A stretch of DNA of 64,000 nucleotides from Leptospira fletcheri (GCF_004769195.1 NZ_RQET01000014.1:140302-204301), one strand, 5' to 3'; numbered from the stretch's first letter, positions 30,453 through 41,374 are shown. Program-made: numbers and translations. Notes: generated by a model not told the origin, from the letters alone.

Positions 30453-30876
30453 GGGTGCAACCTTGGGACCATTCCGAAGTGCCATCCTCGAAAAATTCCC
30501 GTTTCCAAATCGGAACTTCGTGTTTGACCCGATCTATGATGTACCGATTGGCGGAATACGCCTCCTCTCGGTGCAGGGAACCTGTCGTAACAATCACTGC
30601 GATTTCCGAAATCTCCAATTTTCCGAGGCGGTGCCTACAATCTGCATGAAGTAAATCCCATTTTTTGCCTGCATCCGAAAGAATGGATCGTATCATCCGA
30701 TCCGCCATTTCGGGGAACGCTTCGTATTCCAGATGATTCACTCTTCTCCCTTCGTTGATATTCCTGACGATGCCGGCAAAAAACACGAAGCCGCCGATTT
30801 CAGGCAAGTTCGGAAATCGTTCCGTCGGAACCAAAGGGGAAAACGTAATATGCTCGAATAGATCCACCGATTCCAT
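30433..30876 (-). CDS. moaE: Molybdopterin synthase catalytic subunit MoaE
   Basis: The 147-residue protein has the MoaE elements 'GGFVFFAGIVRNINEGRRV', 'LEYEAFPEMADRMI', 'HRLGKLEISEIAVIVTTGS' and the active-site segment 'HEVPIWKREFFEDGTSEW', which supplies the catalytic Lys. Start set at ATG 30876, where the family homology begins; a longer frame upstream overlaps moaD in another frame. MoaE transfers sulfur from the MoaD C-terminus to precursor Z. It follows moaD by 4 nt. Confidence 0.94.
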   Translation of the reverse strand: MESVDLFEHITFSPLVPTERFPNLPEIGGFVFFAGIVRNINEGRRVNHLEYEAFPEMADRMIRSILSDAGKKWDLLHADCRHRLGKLEISEIAVIVTTGSLHREEAYSANRYIIDRVKHEVPIWKREFFEDGTSEWSQGCTHEQHRH

Positions 30877-30880
30877 CCAA

Positions 30881-31123
30881 CTAACCTCCGCTAGACGGTG
30901 GCAACACCGCCACGCTCTGACCTTCGGAGAGAAAATAGCCGTCCTCCACGATCTCCTGGTTGACCGCAAACCGACTCACTTTTAAAAGACGTGCAGCCGA
31001 CGGGTTTCTGATTTCCAGCGAAGAGCGCAATTCCGCGATCGTACTTCCCGATTTTACGAGCAACTCTTCCTGTGGGGGAAAATAATCCTTCATTGCGGCG
31101 AAACAGAGAAGTCGTATTTTCAA
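30881..31123 (-). CDS. moaD: Molybdopterin synthase sulfur carrier subunit MoaD
   Basis: The 80-residue ubiquitin-fold protein ends in the obligatory Gly-Gly ('AVLPPSSGG'), which is adenylylated by MoeB and thiocarboxylated. 'LLCFAAMKDYF' at the N-terminus matches the family. Only 2 nt separate its start from the moaA stop, and moaE follows 4 nt after, so the three are one translational unit. Confidence 0.93.
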   Translation of the reverse strand: MKIRLLCFAAMKDYFPPQEELLVKSGSTIAELRSSLEIRNPSAARLLKVSRFAVNQEIVEDGYFLSEGQSVAVLPPSSGG

Positions 31124-31125
31124 AC

Positions 31126-32076
31126 TCAGCCTCCGATGTATTTCATGGAAAGTTCACTTCCGATAAACCGGCTTTTCTTACTTTGCATGGCCAGTCCTAA
31201 GGCCCGCACCGCGCCGATCTCGTCTTCGGGAAGATCGTAATTCTTCGGGTCGCTCAAACAGCCGTAGATTTTTCCCCTCGCATCCATTCTGAGACGATTG
31301 CATCCTTCGCAAAACGGCTCCGTGTGATTGGCGATCAATCCGAATACGAAACCGTTCGAAGTCCGATAATAACGTGCCGTGGATTCCAGCGGAGTGTCGA
31401 TCGGTTCGAACGGAAACTCCTCCTGGATTCTTTTCCGGATTTCTTCGGAAGAAACGAAAAGTCCGGAATGTTCCGAGACCAAAGGTCCCATCCTCATCAA
31501 TTCCAGATAACGGATCGGCAATTTTCTGGCTCCCGCCCATTTCAGCAAGGGAAGGATTTGGTCCTCATTGTAACCTCTCACGATCGTACTGTTCAATTTC
31601 ACCGGAAGGCCTAGGGCAGCCGCCTCTTCGATTCTAGAGAGTAGTCTGGAAACGGAAAGATGCCTCCCGGTCATCCTAGAAAATCCCGACGGAGACAAGG
31701 AGTCCAAAGAGAAATTCATCCGAGTCAAACCGGAAGATTTCAAAGTCTGGACCAATCCGTCCGCAAAAAATCCGTTCGAGGTTAAGGCGATTTCCGGAAT
31801 GCCATGATCGGAGGCGATCCGAACCAATTCGGGTAAGCCTTTGTGATTCGTGGGTTCTCCGCCGGTCAGATGGACTTCCTTCAGTTTCAGATGAGAAGAG
31901 AGAACCTCCAGTTTTTTTCGAAACGTTTCCGGCGAAAGAAAAATCGAGTTCGTCTTCGGCCGAACTGAGAATTCCGTCTCCTCCGTTCCGGGAGCGCAAT
32001 AAACGCATCCGAAACCGCAAGAGGAGGTGACACTGACCCTCAACACTTCGAATTTTCGGGATTCGGCTTCCGGCAT
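31126..32076 (-). CDS. moaA: GTP 3',8-cyclase MoaA (radical SAM)
   Basis: From ATG 32076 the protein has 316 residues. The radical-SAM cluster is C-x3-C-x2-C (Cys20, Cys24, Cys27 in 'SSCGFGCVYCAPG'), followed by 'LTGGEPTNHKGLPELV'. A second C-terminal cluster is formed by 'CEGCNRLRMDARGKIYGC', and the chain ends in Gly-Gly as required in MoaA. It makes the first Moco intermediate with MoaC, which is not in this window. An in-frame ATG at 32211 would add 45 residues without homology and overlap the promoter of moeB. Confidence 0.95.
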   Translation of the reverse strand: MPEAESRKFEVLRVSVTSSCGFGCVYCAPGTEETEFSVRPKTNSIFLSPETFRKKLEVLSSHLKLKEVHLTGGEPTNHKGLPELVRIASDHGIPEIALTSNGFFADGLVQTLKSSGLTRMNFSLDSLSPSGFSRMTGRHLSVSRLLSRIEEAAALGLPVKLNSTIVRGYNEDQILPLLKWAGARKLPIRYLELMRMGPLVSEHSGLFVSSEEIRKRIQEEFPFEPIDTPLESTARYYRTSNGFVFGLIANHTEPFCEGCNRLRMDARGKIYGCLSDPKNYDLPEDEIGAVRALGLAMQSKKSRFIGSELSMKYIGG

Positions 32077-32228
32077 AAATCCTATACTATCCTTCCGCTC
32101 CAATCTTGGAAACCAAAATCGAATATCGATGCGAAGCGGGGAATCGAAATCGAGCGCTCGCTCGAAAAGGAAAATCGGAGAAAACAAAAGAACTTGCGTA
32201 TTCCCAAGCAAGGAGTGAAATCATCAGT

Positions 32229-33302
32229 ATGGACGAGGAAAGGAAAAAGTTTTTTTCCAGACAGATCCGAATTCCTTCTTTCGGGGAAGTCGGGCAGGAA
32301 AAATTTTTCTCCTCTTCCGTACTGGTGGTCGGTTTAGGAGGCTTAGGTTCTCCCGCCTCTTTGCATCTAGCTTCCGCCGGAGTCGGAAAGATCGGTTTGA
32401 TGGACTTCGATCGGGTGGAGTTCAGCAATCTGCATAGACAGACCGCATTCACTCTTTCGGATCTAGGAAAAAGAAAAACGGAGGTGACCGCCGAATTTCT
32501 CAGAAAACGGATTCCGAAGCTGGAGTTAGAGATTTTTTCCTTTCCTTTTTCGGACGACTTATCCGAGGATTTTCTGAAGGCTTGGGATCTCGTACTGGAT
32601 TGCACGGACGACATCCCGGCGAAATATTCCATCAATGATCGATGCGTACGGGATCGAAAACCCTTGTGTACGGCTTCTCTGTACCGGACCAGTGCGCAAT
32701 TCGCGATCTTCTCTCCGGAAGGAAAACCTTGTTATCGCTGTCTTTACCCGCAATTGGAATCGACAGACGCGATAAGCTGTGCAGACGGAGGAGTATTGGG
32801 AATTCAGACCGCTCTTGCCGGACTACAACAAGCCAATCTAGCGATCCGTTATCTACTCGATCCGAATTCCGTTTCCGTAAATTCACTTTATTTAATGGAA
32901 TGGGAATCTCCGATCATTTACGAAAGCAAGATTCCTCCGGATCCGGCCTGCGTCGTTTGCGGAGACAGCCGCTCTTCCGCGGAAAACAGGAAGAGTCTTC
33001 GGGAAATTTCCGTTTGGGAATATGCGAAAAATCGAAATGACCTGAAGTATCTCCTAGTGGACATCCGGGAAGAAGAGGAAAGATCCGAGTATCCCATCTC
33101 CGACTCGGAACATTTCCCTCTCAGCAGATTGAAGAAAGGAGAAATTCCTTCTTTACCCTCCGCTTCGATCGTAATCCTAATCTGCGAATCCGGAATGCGA
33201 TCCTTAAAAGCGGTCGATCTATTAACGGATCGTTATCCGAACTCGTTTTCCCTAAAAGGAGGAAGAAGGGCCCTCCAATCCTTCCTCTCGGAAAAAAACT
33301 AA
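32229..33302 (+). CDS. moeB: MoeB/ThiF-type adenylyltransferase fused to a rhodanese-like domain
   Basis: The 357-residue protein starts with an E1-like domain: 'RQIRIPSFGEVGQEKF', nucleotide loop 'GLGGLGSPAS' (35-44), 'DFDRVEFSNLHRQ', zinc pairs 'CYRC' and 'CVVC'. The last 100 residues are a rhodanese-like domain with the active Cys loop 'CESGMRS'. This MOCS3/MoeZ-like layout activates MoaD by adenylation and may deliver sulfur. Start chosen at ATG 32229 where homology begins, with AAGGAG about 13 nt upstream. Divergent from moaA and convergent with the molybdoenzyme gene (5-nt gap). Confidence 0.93.
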   Translation: MDEERKKFFSRQIRIPSFGEVGQEKFFSSSVLVVGLGGLGSPASLHLASAGVGKIGLMDFDRVEFSNLHRQTAFTLSDLGKRKTEVTAEFLRKRIPKLELEIFSFPFSDDLSEDFLKAWDLVLDCTDDIPAKYSINDRCVRDRKPLCTASLYRTSAQFAIFSPEGKPCYRCLYPQLESTDAISCADGGVLGIQTALAGLQQANLAIRYLLDPNSVSVNSLYLMEWESPIIYESKIPPDPACVVCGDSRSSAENRKSLREISVWEYAKNRNDLKYLLVDIREEEERSEYPISDSEHFPLSRLKKGEIPSLPSASIVILICESGMRSLKAVDLLTDRYPNSFSLKGGRRALQSFLSEKN

Positions 33303-33307
33303 GAATT

Positions 33308-35473
33308 TCAGGCCGATTTGCGTCGGATCGAGACCGGAATTCCGCTAAAGGCGGCGTTTCCGGAAAATTCGTCCACAGACGAATCGTCCGTCAAATCGTT
33401 GATACTCGCTCCTGCAAACTGACTTGCAACCTGCAATTTCGTCCCGGACCGGGTATGCCCGAACCCGTGGGGAATGCTGACCACCCCTCTCATCATGTCA
33501 TCGGTCAATTCCGCAGGAAGGAAAATTTTTCCTACCCTGGATTCGACGAGCACCTCTTCCTCCTCCCGGATTCCTAGGCTCTCCGCATCGTCCGGATGGA
33601 TTAATAGAGTGCATCGATCTTTTCCCGTCATGAGCTTGGGAAGGTTGTGCATCCAAGAGTTATTATTCCGGAGATGCCTTCTTCCGATCAAAAGAAAAGG
33701 CCGTCCGGAAGAAAGGCTTTCGTTAGAGGTTCGAACCTCTTCGAACCTATGTTTCAAACGACCCATATCCGAAAGGACTCTCTCGGGCACCAGACAAATC
33801 TTTTGATCCGGCGTCTGCAATCTCTCCGGAAAACAGGATTCCAGAGCTCCCAAATCGACTCCGTGAGGATTCGCTTTTAGAGTATCCAGGCTCAGTTCCA
33901 GGTTCTTTTCCCCTTTGGCTCCGTACGGACCCGAGCGAAGAGCATGGTCTATAATGGAGGCGGGAGTGATTTTCGACTTTATGAGTTCCTCCGGTAGAGG
34001 CTTTCCCGCGCGAGCCAATTCCAACCGCTTGGTCAAATCCGAGAAGATTTCCCAATCGTGAAGCATTCCGGCTTCCGGCTCGAACACAGGCTGGCAATAA
34101 CGGGCCACGTTTCGGACGGCGAACACGTTGAAAATCAGATCGTAATGATCGTGTTCCAAAGGGGAAGTAGGAGGCAGGATATAATTCGCATACTTGGTGG
34201 TTTCGTTCAAATAAAAATCGAAACTGACCATAAACTCCAAGTTCGAAAGCGCCTTTTCCAATTTTCCTCCGTTCGGAGTGGACAGGACCGGGTTTCCGGC
34301 GGACGTCACGAAGGCCTTCACCTGACCTTCTCCCTCCGTTAGGATTTCTTCCGCCAGAGCGGCCACGGGGAGTTCGTCATTGAACTCGGGCAATCCTCTC
34401 ACTCGGGAACGGAACGTATCGAAACTACCGGGAGAAGTCCTCATCGTGCTCTTGGGATCTACTACGTCCACCGCAGGAAGAGTGAACATCGCTCCTCCTC
34501 TGGAATCCATATTGCCGGTGAGAATATTGATGGAATTGATCAGCCATTGGCAGATCGCTCCGAATTCCTGGGTGGAAACGCCGACGCGACCGTAACAAAC
34601 CGCTCCCTTTGCGTCCGCGAATTCGGAGGCGATCCTCTCCACTGTTTCCGCAGAAACTCCAGTGACTCTTTCCGTGGCTTGGGGAGAAAATTCCGAGGAA
34701 AGTTCCCGGATGCGATCGACATCCTCGGTCTTATAGAGACTAGAGGGCTTGATTCGGTTTTTCTGAAATAGGGAATGGATAATTGCGAAAAGGAAAAAAG
34801 CGTCGGAGCCGGGGCGGATAAAAATATGTTCATCGGCATGCGCGGCGGTTTCGGTGCGCCTGGGATCCACGACCACGTATTTCCCTCCACGTTCCTGGAT
34901 CGCTTTCAGTCTTTTCTTCACGTCCGGAACGCTCATCAGGCTTCCGTTGGAAGCGAAAGGATTCCCTCCCAGGATCAGAAAGAAATTCGTATTGTCTATG
35001 TCCGGAATCGGAACCAGGAGTTGGTGACCGAACATAAGATAGGATAACAATTGGTGAGGCAGTTGGTCCACGGAGGTTGCGGAATATAGGTTCTTAGTTC
35101 GGATCCGATTCGTAAACCGTTGGCCGAAAAGCATGGATCCGTAATTGTGAACGGTGGGATTTCCGTTGTATACCGCTACGGAATCGTTGCCGTACCGGTC
35201 CTGGATGCCGACTAATCGAAGTGCGATATCGGAAAGAGCGTCGATCCAGGAAACCTTTTCCCAACCCGACGGAGTACGTTTGATCGGAAATTTCAATCGA
35301 TCGGAGTCTTCGTACAGGTTCTTTAGCTCCGGACCTTTGGCGCATAGATGACCCCGGCTGAAAGCGTCGTCCTTATCTCCCCGTATCGCGACGATGGAAT
35401 CGTTTTCCACTTCTATTCTTAAACCGCACATCGCTTCGCATAACGTACAAGTCCTAAAATGAGTACCGGTCAT
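33308..35473 (-). CDS. Molybdopterin-dependent oxidoreductase (DMSO-reductase family)
   Basis: The 721-residue protein carries an N-terminal [4Fe-4S] site: Cys9, Cys12, Cys16 and Cys44 ('CTLCEAMC', 'GHLCAKGP'). The molybdopterin-binding halves are recognisable as 'NTNFFLILGGNPFASNGS', 'VDPRRTETA' and the C-terminal 'LGIREEEEVLVESRVGKI'. There is no twin-arginine signal, so it is cytoplasmic. Closest by feel to the formate dehydrogenase/assimilatory nitrate reductase-like branch; the electron partner and substrate are not evident, and no small subunit lies next to it. It is the likely user of the neighbouring Moco pathway. Confidence 0.92.
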   Translation of the reverse strand: MTGTHFRTCTLCEAMCGLRIEVENDSIVAIRGDKDDAFSRGHLCAKGPELKNLYEDSDRLKFPIKRTPSGWEKVSWIDALSDIALRLVGIQDRYGNDSVAVYNGNPTVHNYGSMLFGQRFTNRIRTKNLYSATSVDQLPHQLLSYLMFGHQLLVPIPDIDNTNFFLILGGNPFASNGSLMSVPDVKKRLKAIQERGGKYVVVDPRRTETAAHADEHIFIRPGSDAFFLFAIIHSLFQKNRIKPSSLYKTEDVDRIRELSSEFSPQATERVTGVSAETVERIASEFADAKGAVCYGRVGVSTQEFGAICQWLINSINILTGNMDSRGGAMFTLPAVDVVDPKSTMRTSPGSFDTFRSRVRGLPEFNDELPVAALAEEILTEGEGQVKAFVTSAGNPVLSTPNGGKLEKALSNLEFMVSFDFYLNETTKYANYILPPTSPLEHDHYDLIFNVFAVRNVARYCQPVFEPEAGMLHDWEIFSDLTKRLELARAGKPLPEELIKSKITPASIIDHALRSGPYGAKGEKNLELSLDTLKANPHGVDLGALESCFPERLQTPDQKICLVPERVLSDMGRLKHRFEEVRTSNESLSSGRPFLLIGRRHLRNNNSWMHNLPKLMTGKDRCTLLIHPDDAESLGIREEEEVLVESRVGKIFLPAELTDDMMRGVVSIPHGFGHTRSGTKLQVASQFAGASINDLTDDSSVDEFSGNAAFSGIPVSIRRKSA

Positions 35474-35577
35474 AATTACCTCGACTGAACCGCAGGTATT
35501 CTACCCCTGTTTGCGATCCGTCGGCAAGCAATTATGGAATATAAGATCGGTTTAATTCGGATTCTTTGTTTCCCAAA

Positions 35578-36258
35578 CTAATTTAACTGTTTCTTGAGAT
35601 AGGGTAACACAGTTTTCGCGAGGATCCGATGTCCTTCCGCGGTAGGATGGATTCCATCCCTTTGGTTCAATTTCTTTTCTCCGGCAACACCTACGAGAAG
35701 GAATGGAACAAGATCCACCTTTTCTTCTTTGGCGATCCTGGGATAAATCGCTCGGAATTCTTCGGAATATTCCCTTCCTAAATTCGGAAACGTTCTCATT
35801 CCAACAAGTAATATCCTGATTTTGGGATATTTGGTTCGGACCTTACGTATGATGGTGCGGAGATTCTCCTCGGTGGTTTTCGGAGAAACTCCTCTCATAG
35901 AGTCGTTCGCTCCCAATTCCAGGACAAAGACGTCATAGGATGAGGAAAGTACCCAGTCCAAACGAGCGAGACCGCCTGAAGTCGTATCTCCGCTAACCCC
36001 CGCATTCGTGAATTGTAATTTAGGATAAGGCTTGGATAATTCCTTCCAAACAAGATAAGGAAATGCTTGTTCCGAGGAATCCAATCCGTATCCGGCTGTG
36101 AGGCTGTCCCCGAAAAAAAGAATTCTTCTGGGCTCCTGTTCTTTCTGCGTCACACCCATCGCTTCCTTGCCCGGTTTGGATCCTAGATCTCCCGCTAGTA
36201 CGCAGAAAACGAGAACCCAAATCCGTAAGAATTCCTTTTTGCCGGCTACTTGAAACAT
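35578..36258 (-). CDS. Exported GDSL-type esterase/lysophospholipase (TesA-like)
   Basis: The 226-residue protein has a signal peptide or anchor (residues 10-27) and all four SGNH blocks: '[13 protein letters not shown]' (Ser), 'GVSGDTT' (Gly), 'LGANDSMRG' (Asn) and '[10 protein letters not shown]' (Asp, His). This is the arylesterase/TesA branch, acting on short or medium acyl esters or lysophospholipids in the periplasm. Divergent from the GH3 gene; the gap 36259-36380 shows no other feature. Confidence 0.92.
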   Translation of the reverse strand: MFQVAGKKEFLRIWVLVFCVLAGDLGSKPGKEAMGVTQKEQEPRRILFFGDSLTAGYGLDSSEQAFPYLVWKELSKPYPKLQFTNAGVSGDTTSGGLARLDWVLSSSYDVFVLELGANDSMRGVSPKTTEENLRTIIRKVRTKYPKIRILLVGMRTFPNLGREYSEEFRAIYPRIAKEEKVDLVPFLLVGVAGEKKLNQRDGIHPTAEGHRILAKTVLPYLKKQLN

Positions 36259-36380
36259 CCTTTCCCCCTTCTTTTCTGATCGGAGCCATTTTTAGACGAC
36301 CTGAGTCCCGGAAAGAGCATCGAAAGAATCGTTCGAAACTTGTGCTTTACGGATCCCGAGTGCGTTACGATGAAGGATAC

Positions 36381-38141
36381 ATGACCAAGCGTATTCTTTT
36401 GGCGGCGTTATTTGCCTGCCTTTTTTTCGGTTCCTTACAATGGCTAGGACAGTATCGAGCGGAGCTACAAGCACAAGAAATCCGGGAGGAAATGCGACGT
36501 CAAGCGGATGAGATCGTATCCAAACTTACTCCGGAAGAATTGGTCGGTCAAGTCATCCATGTCGCAATCCCGAGCACAAGCCTGGACGCGACTGCGGAAA
36601 AAGAGCTGGAAACCATCCTTCCGGGAGGAGTCATCCTCTTCGGTAGAAACCTAGGCGACCAAGCGGAAATCCGAAAACTCAACGATTCCCTACAAAAGAA
36701 AGCGCTGAAATGGACGGGACTTCCCTTGCTCGTTTCCGTAGACCAAGAAGGAGGTCGGGTCATCCGCGTAAAAGACGGAGTCACACAATTCCCTGGAGCC
36801 ATGGCTCTTGGACAGACCAGAAATGCGGAATATGCAAAAAAAGTGGGATTCGTGACTTCTTATCAACTGAGAAAGCTGGGCTTGAATTTTCTATTCGCAC
36901 CGGACCTGGATATCAATAATAATCCGGAAAATCCTGTGATTAACACTCGTTCTTTAGGAAGCGATTTGGACACGGTCTTGGTTTCGGGAGTTGCCTATGA
37001 AGAAGGCGCTCGTCTAGGAGGTGCAATCCCCGTCATCAAACATTTTCCGGGACACGGAGACACGAACGTGGACAGCCATTTGGGACTTCCTCGGATCGAA
37101 AAAAATCTGGAGGAATTACGCTCTCTGGAATTGGTTCCTTTCCGGGCCGCTATCAATAACGGGGCGGAGGCGATTATGAGCGCCCATATCGTTTATCCGA
37201 AAATCGATCCCGACTTTCCGGCCACCCTATCCCCGAAAATCCTGACCGAATTGCTTCGAAAAGAATTGAAATTCCAAGGTGTGATCATCACGGACGCAAT
37301 GGAGATGGACGCCATTGATGAGCATTACCAAGCCTACGAACCGGGAGTGCTCGCTTTACTGGCGGGCGCAGACATCATATTGATGACAAGCTGGGGAAAG
37401 ACCACCCAGGACATGAAAGACCGGATCCTCAAGGCGTACAAAAAAGGAACCCTTCATAGAGACGGGCAGGATCTGCTAAAAGAGGCAGTGAAACGCCAAA
37501 CCCTTTTGAAGATACGCCACGGGATCCTATGGGACTTCGAGCGATCTGCCCGAGAAGGAAGGTCCAAGGAAATCCTTGCGGAAACGGTTTCCGAATCCTT
37601 ACGCAAATACCAGGAGGACTTGGCGGCAAAAAGGGAAACTCTGCACTCTGAGTGGAACACCCCGGAACTGAACCGGGACGTAAGTAGATCCTCCATCGTA
37701 TCCTATCCAAGCGCGTATGCCCCCTCGACGGTTCCTCTCTCCGAAACCGTTTTTTCTTTGAAGGGTGGGGAATTTACGGGCGAACTTTCTTCCCGTTCCT
37801 TACAGAACCTGAATTTTTCCCAAGTGAACGCGTTTTTAGGAAAAGAAAAAGCAAAGAGAGTCGTTCTGACCGGATTTACGCAGGTGGACCTGGATATGGC
37901 CGGTAGTCTTGCCAAGAAATTTCCGCAGGCCGAAATCGTGGTTTTGCATTACGGAACCCCTTTCTTAAATCTTCCGAACCGACAAAATCTGCGGATTCTC
38001 TTTTCCTTTTCCCCTACCCTCGAATCCAAGAAAGCCCTCCTGTATTCCGTTTTGGATCGTAAAGAAGAGATTCCTAAAGTGAATTTAGTATTGAAAAACG
38101 GTCCTGAAAAGGAAATCAAGGCAGCTCAAAGGAATCCCTGA
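36381..38141 (+). CDS. Glycoside hydrolase family 3 beta-N-acetylhexosaminidase (NagZ-like), exported
   Basis: From ATG 36381 (GAAGGA just upstream) the protein has 586 residues. Residues 1-20 form a signal anchor. The GH3 barrel holds the NagZ-type sequence '[18 protein letters not shown]' with the acid/base His-Asp dyad, and '[12 protein letters not shown]' with the nucleophile Asp. About 180 residues follow the barrel, more than in one-domain NagZ, as in exported GH3 enzymes of other groups. Likely removes GlcNAc from muropeptides or other envelope glycans outside the cytoplasm. hemW begins on the next base. Confidence 0.92.
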   Translation: MTKRILLAALFACLFFGSLQWLGQYRAELQAQEIREEMRRQADEIVSKLTPEELVGQVIHVAIPSTSLDATAEKELETILPGGVILFGRNLGDQAEIRKLNDSLQKKALKWTGLPLLVSVDQEGGRVIRVKDGVTQFPGAMALGQTRNAEYAKKVGFVTSYQLRKLGLNFLFAPDLDINNNPENPVINTRSLGSDLDTVLVSGVAYEEGARLGGAIPVIKHFPGHGDTNVDSHLGLPRIEKNLEELRSLELVPFRAAINNGAEAIMSAHIVYPKIDPDFPATLSPKILTELLRKELKFQGVIITDAMEMDAIDEHYQAYEPGVLALLAGADIILMTSWGKTTQDMKDRILKAYKKGTLHRDGQDLLKEAVKRQTLLKIRHGILWDFERSAREGRSKEILAETVSESLRKYQEDLAAKRETLHSEWNTPELNRDVSRSSIVSYPSAYAPSTVPLSETVFSLKGGEFTGELSSRSLQNLNFSQVNAFLGKEKAKRVVLTGFTQVDLDMAGSLAKKFPQAEIVVLHYGTPFLNLPNRQNLRILFSFSPTLESKKALLYSVLDRKEEIPKVNLVLKNGPEKEIKAAQRNP

Positions 38142-39302
38142 TTGGACGCCGTTCTTCCGATTCTCGACAAATCCGGAAAGAGCGGCATCTATGTACATTA
38201 TCCGTTTTGCGTAAAAAAATGTTCGTATTGCGATTTCTATTCGGAGGGAATCGGATCGGAACCTTCTCCCTTCGAAGCGCCGCTATTCCGCGCTTACGAA
38301 GAGGAGATCTTGCATAGAATCGCAGGCGATCGTTCGGGAAAGGACTTACGATTTGATACCATCTTTTTCGGAGGAGGGACTCCTTCCAAAGCCGCTCCCG
38401 AAAGAATTGCAAAATTCATACTATTCTTAAAAAAGAATCTTCCGATCGAAAAGGATGCCGAAATCACCCTGGAATGCAACCCGGAAGATCTGAATCCGAA
38501 ACTTCTCCAAGAACTACATGACGCAGGTATCAATCGAGCGCATGTGGGGATCCAATCCTATCAGGGAACGCATCTGAATTTTTTGGATCGGTTTTACGAT
38601 CCGGAAACGTATTCGAGAGTGTTGGATGCGTTCTCTGGTTCTTCGATCCGCAATTTCGGAGCGGACCTGATGTTCGGAGTTCCGGGACAGAGGGAAGAGG
38701 AATTCTACTCGGACATGGAACGGATCCTTTCCGCAGGAGTTTCGCATATCAGCCTCTATGCCCTGACGGTGGAAAAAGGAACCGATTACAGTAGAAAGGT
38801 CTCCGACGGAATCCTTCCGGCGCCGGAAGAGGAAATCCAAGAAAGGATCCTACGGGATTTGCCGGAAATTTTGAGAAAGAGGGATTTTTTCCAGTATGAA
38901 GTCTCGAATTATTCCAAACCCGGATTCCAATCCAGGCACAACCTGAAATACTGGACGTACGAATATTATCTTGGCATCGGTCCAGGAGCCCACGGATTCC
39001 TGCCGCAGGGACGTTATGCGAACGCGAGAAATACGCAAGCTTATCTCAAAAGAAAGGAGTACGGCTCTTATGAGATTCCGAGTCCTTTCGAGGAAATCGT
39101 ATTGTCCCTGTTCAGAATCTTTCTTCCGATCCGACTCGACGGGTTTCTCTCCCTGATCCCCGAACGCGCCGAGGAACTAAAGAAAAAACTCCGAAATAAA
39201 TCGGAAACGGGCATAGCCACTTGGGACGGCTCGGTCTTCCGGTGGAAACCCGAAGCGGTCCTTTTTTTAGATTCCGAAATCCTAGACCTGGTAAAAGGCT
39301 AG
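38142..39302 (+). CDS. hemW: Radical SAM haem chaperone HemW / coproporphyrinogen III oxidase-like
   Basis: The 386-residue protein starts at TTG 38142, immediately after the GH3 stop. It shows the HemW pattern '[19 protein letters not shown]' (C-x3-C-x2-C), 'FFGGGTPS', 'GIQSYQ' and 'GPGAHGF'. HemW-type proteins lack true HemN activity and act in haem delivery. The HemN-specific fourth Cys is replaced here by Phe (C-D-F). It shares its stop with the opposite gene: CTAG at 39299-39302 serves both as TAG stops. Confidence 0.92.
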   Translation: MDAVLPILDKSGKSGIYVHYPFCVKKCSYCDFYSEGIGSEPSPFEAPLFRAYEEEILHRIAGDRSGKDLRFDTIFFGGGTPSKAAPERIAKFILFLKKNLPIEKDAEITLECNPEDLNPKLLQELHDAGINRAHVGIQSYQGTHLNFLDRFYDPETYSRVLDAFSGSSIRNFGADLMFGVPGQREEEFYSDMERILSAGVSHISLYALTVEKGTDYSRKVSDGILPAPEEEIQERILRDLPEILRKRDFFQYEVSNYSKPGFQSRHNLKYWTYEYYLGIGPGAHGFLPQGRYANARNTQAYLKRKEYGSYEIPSPFEEIVLSLFRIFLPIRLDGFLSLIPERAEELKKKLRNKSETGIATWDGSVFRWKPEAVLFLDSEILDLVKG

Positions 39303-41374
39303 TTTTCCGAAGTTTTAAATCGATCGATCAAGTCCCTCATGTGAGTGGATCTTCCCCTCATATTCTCCGCGTAGGAAGTCAGATGGTCCGCTCCGGCAGC
39401 TATTTCCTGGGTTCCTTCCGAGATGTTCAGAATCGTTTTGGCGATTTCCTCCGCGGCCCTTCTCTGTTCGCTCACCGCCTCTTCGATCTGCATGCTGAAA
39501 CTCGTCAAAGTGGTGGCGCTCTCCGCTATTTCCCGCGTATTCTCTTCCTGGGTTTTTACGGAAGAAAGTACGGATTTTGCGGAACGATCGAATTCCTCCA
39601 CCCTTTCCCTCAAGCGGTTCAAGACGGAAGCGGCTTCCGTGACTTTCTGGTTACCGTTCACGACCGCTTCGTTCGTAGAGCCGACTAAATTCCCGATTTC
39701 CTGAACGCTGGAGGAAGTCTGAGAAGCCAATTTGCCGATCTCTTCCGCGACCACTGCGAATCCCCTTCCGGCTTCTCCGGCTCTGGCGGCTTCTATCGCG
39801 GCGTTTAAGGCCAATAAATTCGTTTTTTCGGAGATGTCCGTGATGATATTCAGGATTTCGCTGATTCTGGAAGCGCTGTCTCCGATCGCCCCCATCGCGG
39901 TAGTAGAAGTCCTCATTGCGGATTCCCCCAAGGCCGCCTCCTCTTTGGAAGCCGCCGCCACCCTGGCTAGCCCCTGCATTTCGGCATTGATACTGGCAAA
40001 CTGTTCCCTTAAACGAAGAACGTTAGCGTCTATTTCCTGCATGTTGCCGATCGCCTTTTGCACGGACTTGCCCACGTTCAAAGCCGAGGCGGAGAGTTGT
40101 TCCACGGTAGCGGAGCATTCTTCGGCGGCCGAGGCTTGGGTTTGAGCTACTTCCGAAAAATTCCTGGAGGAAACGGACATATTTTCCGCGGTTCCGGAAA
40201 GTTCCGAGCTGGACTGGCCGATTTCCCGTACCACTCTCAAAAGATTGTTTCTCATGGAGCCCATGGAAGAAAAAAGGGAACCGATCTCGTCCTTCTTATC
40301 GTATTCGGAACGTATCGTCAAATTCCCTTTCGCAATCTCGTCGGAAAATCCGATCGCTTTAAGCAAGCTTGCGGAAATTAATCTTTGAAAAATCAGATTT
40401 AGTACGATCAAAATGGCGCAAGCGATCAACAAAGAAGAAGTTACGTTTTGAAGAAGCACCGACATCAGTTCCGAATAAAAAATCTGATCCGGAATGCTGA
40501 CTTGCAAAATCCAACTCGTCTGTCCCTTACCGATCCGGAAGGGGAAGAAGTAGTTGGTCGTTCCAGATTTTTCGTGCACGAAACGTTCTTTTCCCTGCCC
40601 TTTCTCCAGTACGAGTTTTAATTCCTCTTGGTCGGGAATCCTCTTGCCCACAAGAGAAGGATTTCCTCCGTTTGCAGCGAAGATTCCTTTCGGAGAAATC
40701 AATGCGATGAACCCGGTATTGCGGAAGGGCTTGATCGGACCCATAACCTTTTGGAGTTGCTCCGCCGTGATGTCCATACCTAGAACTCCCCAAAATTCCT
40801 TTCCCTGGCTGACTGGTACCGCTAGAGAAATCATCAACACGTCCTTACCTTCTATCTGATAATAATAAGGATCCGTGACTAGTGGCTCCAAGGTCTTTCT
40901 CGGAATCTGATAAAAATCGGCGGTGTCGCTTTCGTACCCAATGGTAGGCTGTAGGATCCATTCCTTACCGGACTTCGTCTGATGGACGTAACTTACGAAT
41001 CTTCCCGTCGCGTCGTGCCCGGGCGTATTTTTATATTGAGCGTCCTTTCCGTCGAAGGCGTTCGGTTCGTAAACGGTCCACATACCGAACCACTGGTGAT
41101 TCCGAACCAGGATCTCTCTCATCGTATCCACGACTTCCGACCTTTGCGGGTTCGAAAAAATCAGGAGCATGCGGAATCCGCGGGTCATCCCCATCGCTAA
41201 ATCCAAGTAATCCTTGATTTCATAGGTCCATCTTTCCGCCGTTACGGTGGACGCGTCTTCGATTTCAGATTGCAGGTTCCGAAACGAAAGAATGGAGTTA
41301 ACGGAAGTAAGAATCGTAAAACCCAAAAACAATACGAGAGAAAGATATAAAGAAATCCGAGCTTTGATACTCAT
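39299..41374 (-). CDS. Methyl-accepting chemotaxis protein with double-Cache sensor
   Basis: From ATG 41374 the protein has 691 residues: membrane segment 6-28, a periplasmic double-Cache (dCache_1) sensor to about 310 ('[15 protein letters not shown]', '[20 protein letters not shown]'), second membrane segment about 320-345, a HAMP domain, and a long signalling coiled coil with the conserved tip '[20 protein letters not shown]'. It relays ligand signals to CheA/CheW. A longer frame upstream (to 41425) has no homology. Convergent with hemW. The 212 nt upstream contain two inverted repeats and a TTGACA on this strand. Confidence 0.95.
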   Translation of the reverse strand: MSIKARISLYLSLVLFLGFTILTSVNSILSFRNLQSEIEDASTVTAERWTYEIKDYLDLAMGMTRGFRMLLIFSNPQRSEVVDTMREILVRNHQWFGMWTVYEPNAFDGKDAQYKNTPGHDATGRFVSYVHQTKSGKEWILQPTIGYESDTADFYQIPRKTLEPLVTDPYYYQIEGKDVLMISLAVPVSQGKEFWGVLGMDITAEQLQKVMGPIKPFRNTGFIALISPKGIFAANGGNPSLVGKRIPDQEELKLVLEKGQGKERFVHEKSGTTNYFFPFRIGKGQTSWILQVSIPDQIFYSELMSVLLQNVTSSLLIACAILIVLNLIFQRLISASLLKAIGFSDEIAKGNLTIRSEYDKKDEIGSLFSSMGSMRNNLLRVVREIGQSSSELSGTAENMSVSSRNFSEVAQTQASAAEECSATVEQLSASALNVGKSVQKAIGNMQEIDANVLRLREQFASINAEMQGLARVAAASKEEAALGESAMRTSTTAMGAIGDSASRISEILNIITDISEKTNLLALNAAIEAARAGEAGRGFAVVAEEIGKLASQTSSSVQEIGNLVGSTNEAVVNGNQKVTEAASVLNRLRERVEEFDRSAKSVLSSVKTQEENTREIAESATTLTSFSMQIEEAVSEQRRAAEEIAKTILNISEGTQEIAAGADHLTSYAENMRGRSTHMRDLIDRFKTSEN

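Noticed and set aside
32106..32229. Longer MoeB starting at 32106
   Set aside because: The added 41 residues have no homology and cover the divergent promoter region with moaA.
36292..36474. Leftward small gene overlapping the GH3 start
   Set aside because: It is the opposite-strand shadow of the GH3 signal region without ribosome site or recognisable composition.
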